A stretch of DNA of 5,359 nt from assembly GCA_905372595.1 (NCBI GenBank), contig CAJPPS010000105.1:1-5359 (forward strand), in the 5' to 3' direction. Shown here piece after piece: positions 1 through 5,359 of the stretch. A model generated the notes under the pieces. It had not been told where the DNA came from. It made no database searches and saw only the letters and a program-made list of their open reading frames with translations. Within the stretch, counting starts at the first letter, position 1; each line of letters starts with the position of its first letter. This DNA comes from an uncultured Capnocytophaga sp. (GTDB lineage: Bacteria > Bacteroidota > Bacteroidia > Flavobacteriales > Flavobacteriaceae). Both the position numbers and the translations under genes were made by a program.

Positions 1-12
1 AATATTGTCCAT
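1..12 (-). CDS. Possible 5' end of a divergent gene (partial, runs off left edge)
   Basis: On the minus strand an ATG at 12-10 opens a frame reading Met-Asp-Asn-Ile before the window ends. Only four codons are visible, so neither function nor reality as a gene can be judged from the protein. The support is context. The ATG follows an A-rich leader typical of Bacteroidota translation starts. A good -7 box for this strand (35-43) lies about 22 nt upstream, leaving a leader similar in length to that of ubiE on the other side. It could instead be a chance ATG, with the true start further left. Confidence 0.35.
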
Positions 13-34
13 TTTTTTATTTATTTTTTGAAGC

Positions 35-43
35 ACAAAGATA
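35..43 (-). promoter_or_regulatory. Bacteroidota-type -7 promoter element, minus strand
   Basis: Read on the minus strand, positions 43-35 are TATCTTTGT, an exact match to the Bacteroidota -7 consensus TAnnTTTGY. It points left towards the ATG at 12. I see no TTG-like -33 element at the usual 17-23 nt spacing; the nearest minus-strand TTG (77-75) is about 31 nt away. It is nearly identical to the -7 box of ubiE on the opposite strand, which favours a divergent pair of promoters. Confidence 0.45.
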
Positions 44-73
44 CGTTATTTTTATTAATTTTTAATCTATAGA

Positions 74-89
74 ACAAAAATAATTTTGT
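74..89. repeat. 6-bp perfect inverted repeat in the divergent control region
   Basis: ACAAAA (74-79) and TTTTGT (84-89) are exact reverse complements with a 4-nt ATAA spacer. The palindrome lies between the two divergent promoters, about 30 nt upstream of the minus-strand -7 box and about 80 nt upstream of the ubiE -7 box. It may be an operator. In AT-rich intergenic DNA a repeat of this size can arise by chance, so this is a candidate only. Confidence 0.25.
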
Positions 90-94
90 CTGTT

Positions 95-130
95 TATGAT
101 AATTCTCACTTTCAGATAATTCTTATCATA
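95..130. promoter_or_regulatory. Candidate operator: 8-bp inverted repeat containing a Fur-box-like 15-mer (114-128)
   Basis: TATGATAA (95-102) and TTATCATA (123-130) are exact reverse complements 20 nt apart. The motif GATAATTCT also occurs twice as a direct repeat (98-106 and 115-123). Within the right half, 114-128 reads AGATAATTCTTATCA. This agrees with the 7-1-7 Fur box TGATAATnATTATCA at 12 of 14 defined positions. The left part (97-103) is a perfect TGATAAT half-site. The block sits about 40 nt upstream of the ubiE -7 box and about 50 nt upstream of the minus-strand one, so a bound regulator could affect either promoter. Fur-family binding is inferred from the pattern alone. Confidence 0.3.
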
Positions 131-167
131 TAGTAGAAAAATAGCTGTAAATTATCAATTTAATTTG

Positions 168-176
168 TATCTTTGC
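168..176 (+). promoter_or_regulatory. Bacteroidota-type -7 promoter element of the ubiE-porT-dsbD-dld operon
   Basis: TATCTTTGC matches the Bacteroidota consensus TAnnTTTGY exactly. It ends 20 nt before the ubiE ATG at 197, so transcription would begin around 180-184 with a short leader. A weak -33 candidate, CTG at 145-147, lies 20 nt upstream; the consensus is TTG. The leader shows no Shine-Dalgarno sequence, as is usual in this phylum. No comparable promoter was seen at the three short gaps between downstream genes, so this is probably the main promoter of all four. Confidence 0.65.
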
Positions 177-196
177 GCTTTAATTTGGTATATGTA

Positions 197-931
197 ATGC
201 AACAAGAGACCGTTTTCCCTGACAAAAATTCCGATAAAGGCAAGAGGGAACAAGTACAAGAAATGTTTGATACTATTTCTCCTGCCTATGATGACCTTAA
301 TAGAGTGATGACCCTACGTATGGATATCTCTTGGCGTAAGAATGTGAGACAATATGTCGCGAAAAAGAATCCTGGCACGATTCTTGACATAGCTACAGGT
401 ACAGGGGACTTGGCTATAGAGCTCAGTAAGATTCCTTCGGCTGAGATTACAGCAGTAGATATCTCTCAAGGAATGCTTTCAGTGGGCGAGAAGAAGGTAA
501 AATCCTTAGGTCTTACGGATCGTATTCATATGCAAGTAGCTGATAGTGAAAATCTTCCTTTCCCAGATGAAAGTTTTGATGCAGTTACTGTTTCTTTTGG
601 TATTCGTAATTTTGAGCATCTTAACAAAGGGCTTTCTGAAATCAAGCGTGTGCTTCGCCCTAATGGGAGATTAGTTATTTTAGAGACCTCTGTTCCTACT
701 CGATTTCCTTATAAGCAAGGTTATAAGTTCTATACAAAATTCATAGTTCCCCTAATGGGAAGACTGCTGGCTAAGAATAAGAATGCATATGCCTACCTTT
801 CCGAATCAGCAGCCAAATTTCCTTTTGGAAAACAGATGGCTCAGATTCTCTCTCAGGAAATTGGTTTTACTTCTGTTAATTATAAGCCTCAGACTTTGGG
901 AGTTGCTACCATATATATTGCGGACAAATAA
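197..931 (+). CDS. ubiE: Demethylmenaquinone methyltransferase (UbiE/MenG)
   Basis: This is a cytoplasmic SAM-dependent C-methyltransferase of 244 aa that converts demethylmenaquinone to menaquinone. Flavobacteria generally use menaquinone, so the ubiquinone activity of E. coli UbiE is probably not relevant here. The N-terminal family region contains YDDLNRVMTL (31-40), a variant of the UbiE signature. SAM motif I is ILDIATGTGDL (62-72). The acidic residue that normally contacts the ribose is D88 in AVDIS. DAVTVSFGIRNF (128-139) is motif II, and RVLRPNGRLVILETS (151-165) is the second UbiE signature. The ending GVATIYIADK is intact and the length is normal. The frame is open upstream to a TTG at 173, but that codon lies inside the -7 box. 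The ATG at 197 also gives the expected N-terminus, so I chose it. The gene leads an operon and ends 1 nt before porT. Confidence 0.96.
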   Translation: MQQETVFPDKNSDKGKREQVQEMFDTISPAYDDLNRVMTLRMDISWRKNVRQYVAKKNPGTILDIATGTGDLAIELSKIPSAEITAVDISQGMLSVGEKKVKSLGLTDRIHMQVADSENLPFPDESFDAVTVSFGIRNFEHLNKGLSEIKRVLRPNGRLVILETSVPTRFPYKQGYKFYTKFIVPLMGRLLAKNKNAYAYLSESAAKFPFGKQMAQILSQEIGFTSVNYKPQTLGVATIYIADK

Positions 932-932
932 G

Positions 933-1628
933 ATGATGAAAAAAATCATATACCTTATATTTCTTTTCCCTTTTTTAGGAAAAGCTCAGCCTATTATTAA
1001 TTTGGAAGATTTTGATTATCAAAAATTCCAATGGGGCTACTACTTTGGGATTAATTCGCTTGATTTTCGCCTAGATTATGAGAGGTTTGATTATACAAAT
1101 CCGAGTCTTACAGATATACAAACAAAGAAATCCACAGGATTCAATGTAGGGCTTACAGGTGACCTGCGATTGGTTGATCACCTGAGCTTACGGTTTGAAC
1201 CGGGACTTATCTATAATAAAAGACACTTAGAATTTCCTAACTTCACTACTGAAAATGACCGCATACACGAGGTACATTCTACCTATATATATATTCCTGT
1301 GTTAGTAAAATATGGTACTAAGCGATGGAATAACTTTAAGCCTTATATTACAGGAGGAGCTTCTGTAACAATGAACTTAAGTGCCAATAATAAGTCTCAA
1401 GCAGATAATAGTGAGGGAAAATTTAGGGTGAATCCTACTATTTTTTTCTATGAACTAGGTGTGGGAGTGGATTTCTATACGCCTCACTTTCGCTTTTCGC
1501 CTTCTATAAGAGGGCTGTTTTCTATTAATAATGAACTAATTCCAGATAAAAACCCTGCAAGCCCTTGGACAGGGAATCTTCGAGGGCTTTTTACCAGAGC
1601 GATTGTACTTAATCTTACCTTTGAATAA
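933..1628 (+). CDS. porT: PorT/SprT-family outer-membrane protein of the type IX secretion system
   Basis: This 231-aa exported protein resembles PorT (SprT in gliding flavobacteria), which is required for T9SS secretion. An N-terminal signal peptide is visible: MMKK, then a hydrophobic stretch IIYLIFLFPFLG, then a likely cut near KAQ (17-19). The segment FQWGYYFGINSLDFRL (32-47) resembles the conserved opening of PorT proteins. The rest alternates polar and hydrophobic residues in short strands, for example FNVGLTGDLRLVDHLSLRFEPGL (70-92, in part), as in the outer-membrane beta-barrel family OMP_b-brl_2. The last strand ends IVLNLTFE, with a near-terminal Phe as in barrel proteins. The start is ATG 933 (or 936), 1 nt after the ubiE stop, suggesting translational coupling. 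The frame extends upstream to 783 inside ubiE, but that extension would bury the signal peptide. The ubiE-porT order is one I recognise from flavobacteria. The family call is firm; exact PorT orthology is slightly less so. Confidence 0.85.
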   Translation: MMKKIIYLIFLFPFLGKAQPIINLEDFDYQKFQWGYYFGINSLDFRLDYERFDYTNPSLTDIQTKKSTGFNVGLTGDLRLVDHLSLRFEPGLIYNKRHLEFPNFTTENDRIHEVHSTYIYIPVLVKYGTKRWNNFKPYITGGASVTMNLSANNKSQADNSEGKFRVNPTIFFYELGVGVDFYTPHFRFSPSIRGLFSINNELIPDKNPASPWTGNLRGLFTRAIVLNLTFE

Positions 1629-1634
1629 TATTAG

Positions 1635-3611
1635 ATGACTATGATAAGAAATATTTTTACTTTATTACTTGTATTTCTGTTCTCTTTTGTAACAAAAGCA
1701 CAGATTTCTTTTGGAAATAATCCTTTTCAGAAGGATGAGAACCCTGTAGAGTGGTCTTTTTCTGTAGAAAAGCTCTCTGGTGATGAATATAAACTTATTT
1801 TTAAAGGAAAAATTGAACCTAAATGGCACGTTTATTCTCAGAATAACCCTGAGGGAGGCGCTCTTCCTATGAGAATTACTTATATTACAGAAGGTATAGA
1901 GCTTATAGGGACTTCAGAAGAGAAAAATTTGCATAAGGCTTTCAATGAGGTTTTTGGTGTAGATGAGCTTTTCTTTGAGAAAGATATCCAGATAACCCAG
2001 AAAATAAAGGTAACTGATACTAATATAAAGCATATCAAAGGAAATATCTTCTGTCAAGCTTGTATAGATGTGTGTATTAACCTTAAGGAGGATTTTGTAT
2101 TTTCCTTAGATGGTTCCTTAGCTCAAGTGGAAGAAAAGCAAATAGATGCTCGTAGTGAGGATATGGCAAAGAACCTTGAAATTCCTCTTAAGAATAAAGA
2201 ACTTATAGGAGAAACCCAGAAGGAATCCAACTGGACGGTTTTTATACTTGGATTTTTGGGAGGGTTTATAGCCTTGCTTACTCCTTGTGTGTTTCCAATG
2301 ATTCCTCTTACGGTATCGTTCTTTACTAAGCAAAGCAAAACTCGTAAAAAAGGAGTCTTTAATGCTTTTCTATATGGATTCTTTATTCTATTGATTTATG
2401 TGCTTTTAAGTATTCCTTTTCACTTCCTAGATAATATAGACCCTGAAATTCTCAATACTATTTCTACCAATGTATGGCTGAATATTGCCTTTTTTGTAAT
2501 ATTTGTAATATTTGCTTTTTCTTTCTTTGGGTACTATGAAATTACTCTTCCAGCTTCGTGGAGTACCAAGATGGACAATGCTTCTAATATAGGAGGAATA
2601 ATAGGTATTTTCTTTATGGCACTTACCTTGGCTATTGTCTCTTTCTCTTGTACAGGACCTATTTTGGGTTCTCTCTTGGCGGGTTCTCTTTCTTCAGATG
2701 GAGGAGCTATGCAACTTTCATTAGGAATGGCAGGCTTTGGACTTTCTTTGGCATTGCCTTTTGTGATTTTTGCTCTTTTCCCTTCTTTGTTGAATTCTCT
2801 ACCGAAATCAGGAGGCTGGATGACTACAGCTAAAGTATTCTTAGGTTTTTTGGAATTAGCTTTTGCTCTTAAGTTCCTCTCCAATGCAGATCTTGTACAG
2901 CACTGGGGACTTCTTAAAAGAGAGGTATTTGTAGGGTTATGGTTCGTTCTTTTTGCTCTTCTTACCTTATATTTGTTTGGAATTATCCGCTTTCCACACG
3001 ATGATCCTAAGAAACCTTTGCTAAAACTTCCTAAAGGACGTCTGGTATTAGGGCTACTCTCAGGAATATTCTCTATATATCTATTATTAGGACTCTTCGG
3101 AAAGAATAACTTACGCCTACTCAGTGGGTTTCCTCCGCCTGAATTTTATGCTTTTTTCCCTAAGGAACAGGTGAGTGAGCAGATTGTATTCAAGGATTAT
3201 TATGAAGGAATGGCTTATGCAAAGGCACATAATATGCCTGTAATGCTTGATTTTACAGGTTGGGCGTGTGTGAATTGTCGTAAGATGGAGGAACACGTAT
3301 GGACTGATCCACAGGTGAAACAGCTAATGCAACAGTATGTGCTTATTTCTCTCTATGTAGATGATAAGGAAGAATTACCTCAGGATAAGCAGTTTGATTT
3401 TAAGCATCGCAATGGACGCGTGGAATATATAAAAACGATAGGGGATAAGTGGGCTACTTTCCAAGAAGTAAATTTCTCTACAGCCTCTCAGCCTTATTAT
3501 GTTCTTCTTTCTCCTGATGCAGCATTGCTCTCTAGTCCTGTACAGTATGTCGATACTGATACCTATAAGGAATGGCTAGAGAAAGGGATTAAAACAATGG
3601 CTAATCACTAA
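1635..3611 (+). CDS. dsbD: Thiol:disulfide interchange protein DsbD (transmembrane thiol reductase)
   Basis: This 658-aa inner-membrane protein moves electrons from cytoplasmic thioredoxin to periplasmic thiol proteins. A signal peptide spans residues 1-23 (hydrophobic TLLLVFLFSF, cut near KAQ). The periplasmic N-terminal domain (about 24-195) contains C140, C143 and C147 in FCQACIDVC. The membrane domain (about 200-490) has about eight hydrophobic segments with the two redox cysteines C218 (LTPCVFPMIP) and C339 (SFSCTGP). The C-terminal thioredoxin-like domain (about 515-658) has the active site GWACVNCRKME, with C545 and C548. All three redox modules are present. The protein is longer than E. 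coli DsbD (565 aa). It has three rather than two cysteines in the N-terminal domain and CVNC in place of the E. coli CVAC. The start could be ATG 1635 or ATG 1641; both keep the signal peptide. It begins 6 nt after porT and is surely co-transcribed. Client proteins are unknown; secretion-related envelope proteins are an inference. Confidence 0.93.
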   Translation: MTMIRNIFTLLLVFLFSFVTKAQISFGNNPFQKDENPVEWSFSVEKLSGDEYKLIFKGKIEPKWHVYSQNNPEGGALPMRITYITEGIELIGTSEEKNLHKAFNEVFGVDELFFEKDIQITQKIKVTDTNIKHIKGNIFCQACIDVCINLKEDFVFSLDGSLAQVEEKQIDARSEDMAKNLEIPLKNKELIGETQKESNWTVFILGFLGGFIALLTPCVFPMIPLTVSFFTKQSKTRKKGVFNAFLYGFFILLIYVLLSIPFHFLDNIDPEILNTISTNVWLNIAFFVIFVIFAFSFFGYYEITLPASWSTKMDNASNIGGIIGIFFMALTLAIVSFSCTGPILGSLLAGSLSSDGGAMQLSLGMAGFGLSLALPFVIFALFPSLLNSLPKSGGWMTTAKVFLGFLELAFALKFLSNADLVQHWGLLKREVFVGLWFVLFALLTLYLFGIIRFPHDDPKKPLLKLPKGRLVLGLLSGIFSIYLLLGLFGKNNLRLLSGFPPPEFYAFFPKEQVSEQIVFKDYYEGMAYAKAHNMPVMLDFTGWACVNCRKMEEHVWTDPQVKQLMQQYVLISLYVDDKEELPQDKQFDFKHRNGRVEYIKTIGDKWATFQEVNFSTASQPYYVLLSPDAALLSSPVQYVDTDTYKEWLEKGIKTMANH

Positions 3612-3626
3612 ACAAATATAGATACC

Positions 3627-5318
3627 GTGAATACACAAAATTTATTAGAAAAACTTCGTCAGATAGTTGGGGAAAAATATGTAATGACAGATCCTGGACA
3701 AACAGAACGTTATCGTACAGGATATCGTTTTGGAACTGGAAATGCATTAGCTGTAGTACGCCCAGCTACCCTCTGGGAGCAGTGGCAGGTGCTAGAAGCC
3801 TGTACTGAGGCAGATGTAATCGTAATTTCTCAGGCTGCTAATACAGGAATTACAGGAGGTTCTAATCCTTTTGGAAATGATTATGACCGAGATGTAGTCA
3901 TTATCAATACAATGCGTAATGATACCATTCAGCTTATTCTGGAGGGAGAGCAGGCGGTATGTCTGCCAGGTTCTACCCTGAATCATTTGGAACAGGAGCT
4001 TAAGCAGTATGGGAGAGAACCACACTCAGTGATAGGCTCTTCTTGTATAGGAGCTTCAGTGATTGGAGGGGTGTGTAATAATTCAGGAGGTTCTCTTGTA
4101 CAGCGTGGACCTGCTTATACTGAAATGTCCCTATATGCACAACGTAATGCAGAAGGAAAGCTAGAGCTGATTAATCACTTAGGAATAGAATTAGGTGATA
4201 ATCCTAAAGAAATTCTCACCAATTTGCAAGAAGGAAAATATCAGAGAAAGGATATTCAACAGACAGGGAAGAAAGGGCACGATCACGACTATTGTAACCA
4301 CGTTCGCCAGATTGATGCTGACACTCCTGCTCGTTTTAACGCCGATCCTGCTCGCCTTTATGAAGCTTCAGGAAGTGCAGGACGTTTAGCGGTTTTTGCT
4401 GTAAGAGTGGATACTTTTCCAGCAGAAAAGCAAACTGCTGTATTCTATATTGGGACTAATGATACGTCTGTACTTACCCAATTACGTCGTCATATGTTAG
4501 GTTCTTTTGAGCAAATACCTATTTCTGGAGAATATATTCATAGAACAGCTTTTGATATTGCTGCTAAGTACGGAAAAGATACTTTTTGGTATATTAAAAA
4601 TGTAGGAACGGAATACCTTCCTCGCCTTTTCTCTCTTAAAGCTTGGGCTGACCGTGTGGCTAAAAAGATTCCCTTTATGCCTAAGCATTTTAGTGAAAAA
4701 TTCTTACAAGGAACTTCCAAGCTGATGCCAGATCACATACCTCAGATTATGAAAGATTACCGCAATCAGTATGAGCACCATTTAATCCTTAAGATGGGAG
4801 GTAAAGGGGTAGAGGAAGCTCGTGAATACCTTAAAGAATTTTTTTCTGATACTGCTAAAGGAGCTTATTTTGAATGTGATGCAAAACTAGCACAAGCAGC
4901 AATGCTTTTGCGATTTGCGGTAGCCTCAGCAGCTATTCGTTACCGTTCTGTTCACGAAGAAGAAGTTGAAGATATTGTTGCTCTTGATATTGCTTTACGT
5001 CGTAATGATGAGGATTGGTTCGAAAAATTACCTCCAGAATTAGAGAATAAGATTCTTCATAAGCTCTACTATGGGCATTTTATGTGTCACGTATTTCATC
5101 AAGATTATGTAATCAAAAAAGGTTATAATTGTGAGGAAATAGAGGAGGAAATGCTTAAAATTTTGGATACTCGTGGAGCTGAATACCCTGCAGAACATAA
5201 CGTGGGGCATCTCTATCACGCTAAGGAAGAACTTAAGAATTTCTATCAAGAACTAGACCCTACCAATAGTTTTAACTCTGGGATAGGGAAAACTTCAAAG
5301 AAGAAAAATTGGCAATAA
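3627..5318 (+). CDS. dld: Quinone-dependent D-lactate dehydrogenase (Dld)
   Basis: This 563-aa FAD enzyme oxidises D-lactate to pyruvate and passes electrons to membrane quinone on the cytoplasmic face of the inner membrane. It closely resembles E. coli Dld (571 aa) along its whole length. The FAD-binding domain (about 36-260) carries QAANTGITGGSNPFGNDYDR (69-88) and REPHSVIGSSCIGASVIGG (130-148), followed by CNNSGGSLVQRGPAYTEMSL (150-169). The C-terminal membrane-binding lactate dehydrogenase domain contains YEHHLILKM (382-390), ALDIALRRND (452-461), HKLYYGHFMCHVFHQDY (478-494), YPAEHNVGHLY (520-530) and DPTNSFNSGIGKTSKKKNWQ (544-563). A basic stretch near 337-355 (LKAWADRVAKKIPFMPKHF) fits electrostatic membrane attachment. 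The start is GTG 3627. The dsbD stop at 3609-3611 is in the same frame, and no ATG lies between it and the conserved region. The gap after dsbD is 15 nt, so it is the last gene of the operon. Its product uses the quinone that UbiE completes. Confidence 0.95.
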   Translation: MNTQNLLEKLRQIVGEKYVMTDPGQTERYRTGYRFGTGNALAVVRPATLWEQWQVLEACTEADVIVISQAANTGITGGSNPFGNDYDRDVVIINTMRNDTIQLILEGEQAVCLPGSTLNHLEQELKQYGREPHSVIGSSCIGASVIGGVCNNSGGSLVQRGPAYTEMSLYAQRNAEGKLELINHLGIELGDNPKEILTNLQEGKYQRKDIQQTGKKGHDHDYCNHVRQIDADTPARFNADPARLYEASGSAGRLAVFAVRVDTFPAEKQTAVFYIGTNDTSVLTQLRRHMLGSFEQIPISGEYIHRTAFDIAAKYGKDTFWYIKNVGTEYLPRLFSLKAWADRVAKKIPFMPKHFSEKFLQGTSKLMPDHIPQIMKDYRNQYEHHLILKMGGKGVEEAREYLKEFFSDTAKGAYFECDAKLAQAAMLLRFAVASAAIRYRSVHEEEVEDIVALDIALRRNDEDWFEKLPPELENKILHKLYYGHFMCHVFHQDYVIKKGYNCEEIEEEMLKILDTRGAEYPAEHNVGHLYHAKEELKNFYQELDPTNSFNSGIGKTSKKKNWQ

Positions 5319-5359
5319 ATCATTGTCTATTTTAAAATATAAGAGACTGTTCCCCAGAA
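5319..5359. other. Short 3' intergenic tail with a 12-bp AT palindrome
   Basis: After the dld stop only 41 nt are visible. TATTTTAAAATA (5328-5339) is a perfect 12-bp palindrome, but it is all A/T, has no loop and is not followed by a T-run, so it is not a convincing intrinsic terminator. The final bases, GAGACTGTTCCCC (5343-5355), look somewhat like the end of an insertion-sequence terminal repeat; the window stops too soon to tell. No gene begins here. Confidence 0.3.

Noticed and set aside
11..29. T-rich tract near the left edge as a terminator for an upstream + strand gene
   Set aside because: No GC-rich stem precedes it. It is better explained as the A-rich leader of a minus-strand gene starting at 12.
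891..898. AGACTTTG near the end of ubiE as an internal promoter for porT
   Set aside because: It differs from TAnnTTTG at both leading bases and has no -33 partner. The 1-nt gap to porT favours co-translation from the upstream promoter.
783..932. Upstream extension of the porT frame by 50 codons into ubiE
   Set aside because: The extension overlaps the conserved 3' end of ubiE and would place the signal peptide (MMKKIIYLIF) deep inside the protein. The ATG at 933 fits an exported barrel protein.
1280..1296. TA-rich alternating run inside porT as a microsatellite or phase-variable repeat
   Set aside because: It encodes a plausible beta-strand (STYIYIPVLVKYG) in frame and is too short and irregular to suggest slippage.
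2534..2884. 116-codon minus-strand open frame inside dsbD
   Set aside because: It is rich in Lys, Glu and Pro, as expected from the antisense of hydrophobic membrane-segment codons. It has no recognisable domain and lies wholly within a clear dsbD coding region.
5328..5339. TATTTTAAAATA palindrome as an intrinsic terminator
   Set aside because: The stem is all A/T with no loop and no following T-run, so it would not form a stable terminator hairpin.

Overview
The window holds a compact set of four genes on the + strand, led by one promoter region, plus the edge of a probable divergent gene on the left. Several features point to Flavobacteriaceae (Bacteroidota). The base composition is AT-rich. 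Both promoter-like sites match the Bacteroidota -7 consensus TAnnTTTGY. No Shine-Dalgarno-like sequences precede the starts. A UbiE/MenG methyltransferase is directly followed by a PorT-family outer-membrane protein of the type IX secretion system (T9SS). An oral or host-associated genus such as Capnocytophaga is a plausible guess, not proven from sequence alone.

Layout. Positions 1-12 (minus) look like the first four codons of a gene running off the left edge. Positions 13-196 are a divergent control region. It contains a minus-strand -7 box (35-43), two inverted repeats, a Fur-box-like site (114-128) and a strong + strand -7 box (168-176). Then follow ubiE (197-931), porT (933-1628), dsbD (1635-3611) and dld (3627-5318). 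The gaps are 1, 6 and 15 nt, so the four genes are almost certainly co-transcribed. The last 41 nt after dld hold a small AT palindrome and no convincing terminator.

How the genes may work together. UbiE makes the final methylation of menaquinone. Dld is a peripheral membrane flavoenzyme that oxidises D-lactate and passes electrons to the quinone pool. DsbD carries thiol electrons from cytoplasmic thioredoxin across the inner membrane to the periplasm. PorT is an outer-membrane component needed for T9SS secretion. The set therefore joins quinone synthesis, a quinone-reducing dehydrogenase, an envelope thiol-reducing pump and a secretion component. The thematic link is inference; co-transcription is strongly suggested by the spacing.

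No wholly new system is evident; these are all known families. The points most worth a second look are the ubiE start (the longest reading frame runs into the promoter), the near-proteobacterial Dld appended to a Bacteroidota operon, the placement of dsbD beside porT, the cysteine-rich stretch in the DsbD N-terminal domain, and the Fur-like palindrome in the control region.
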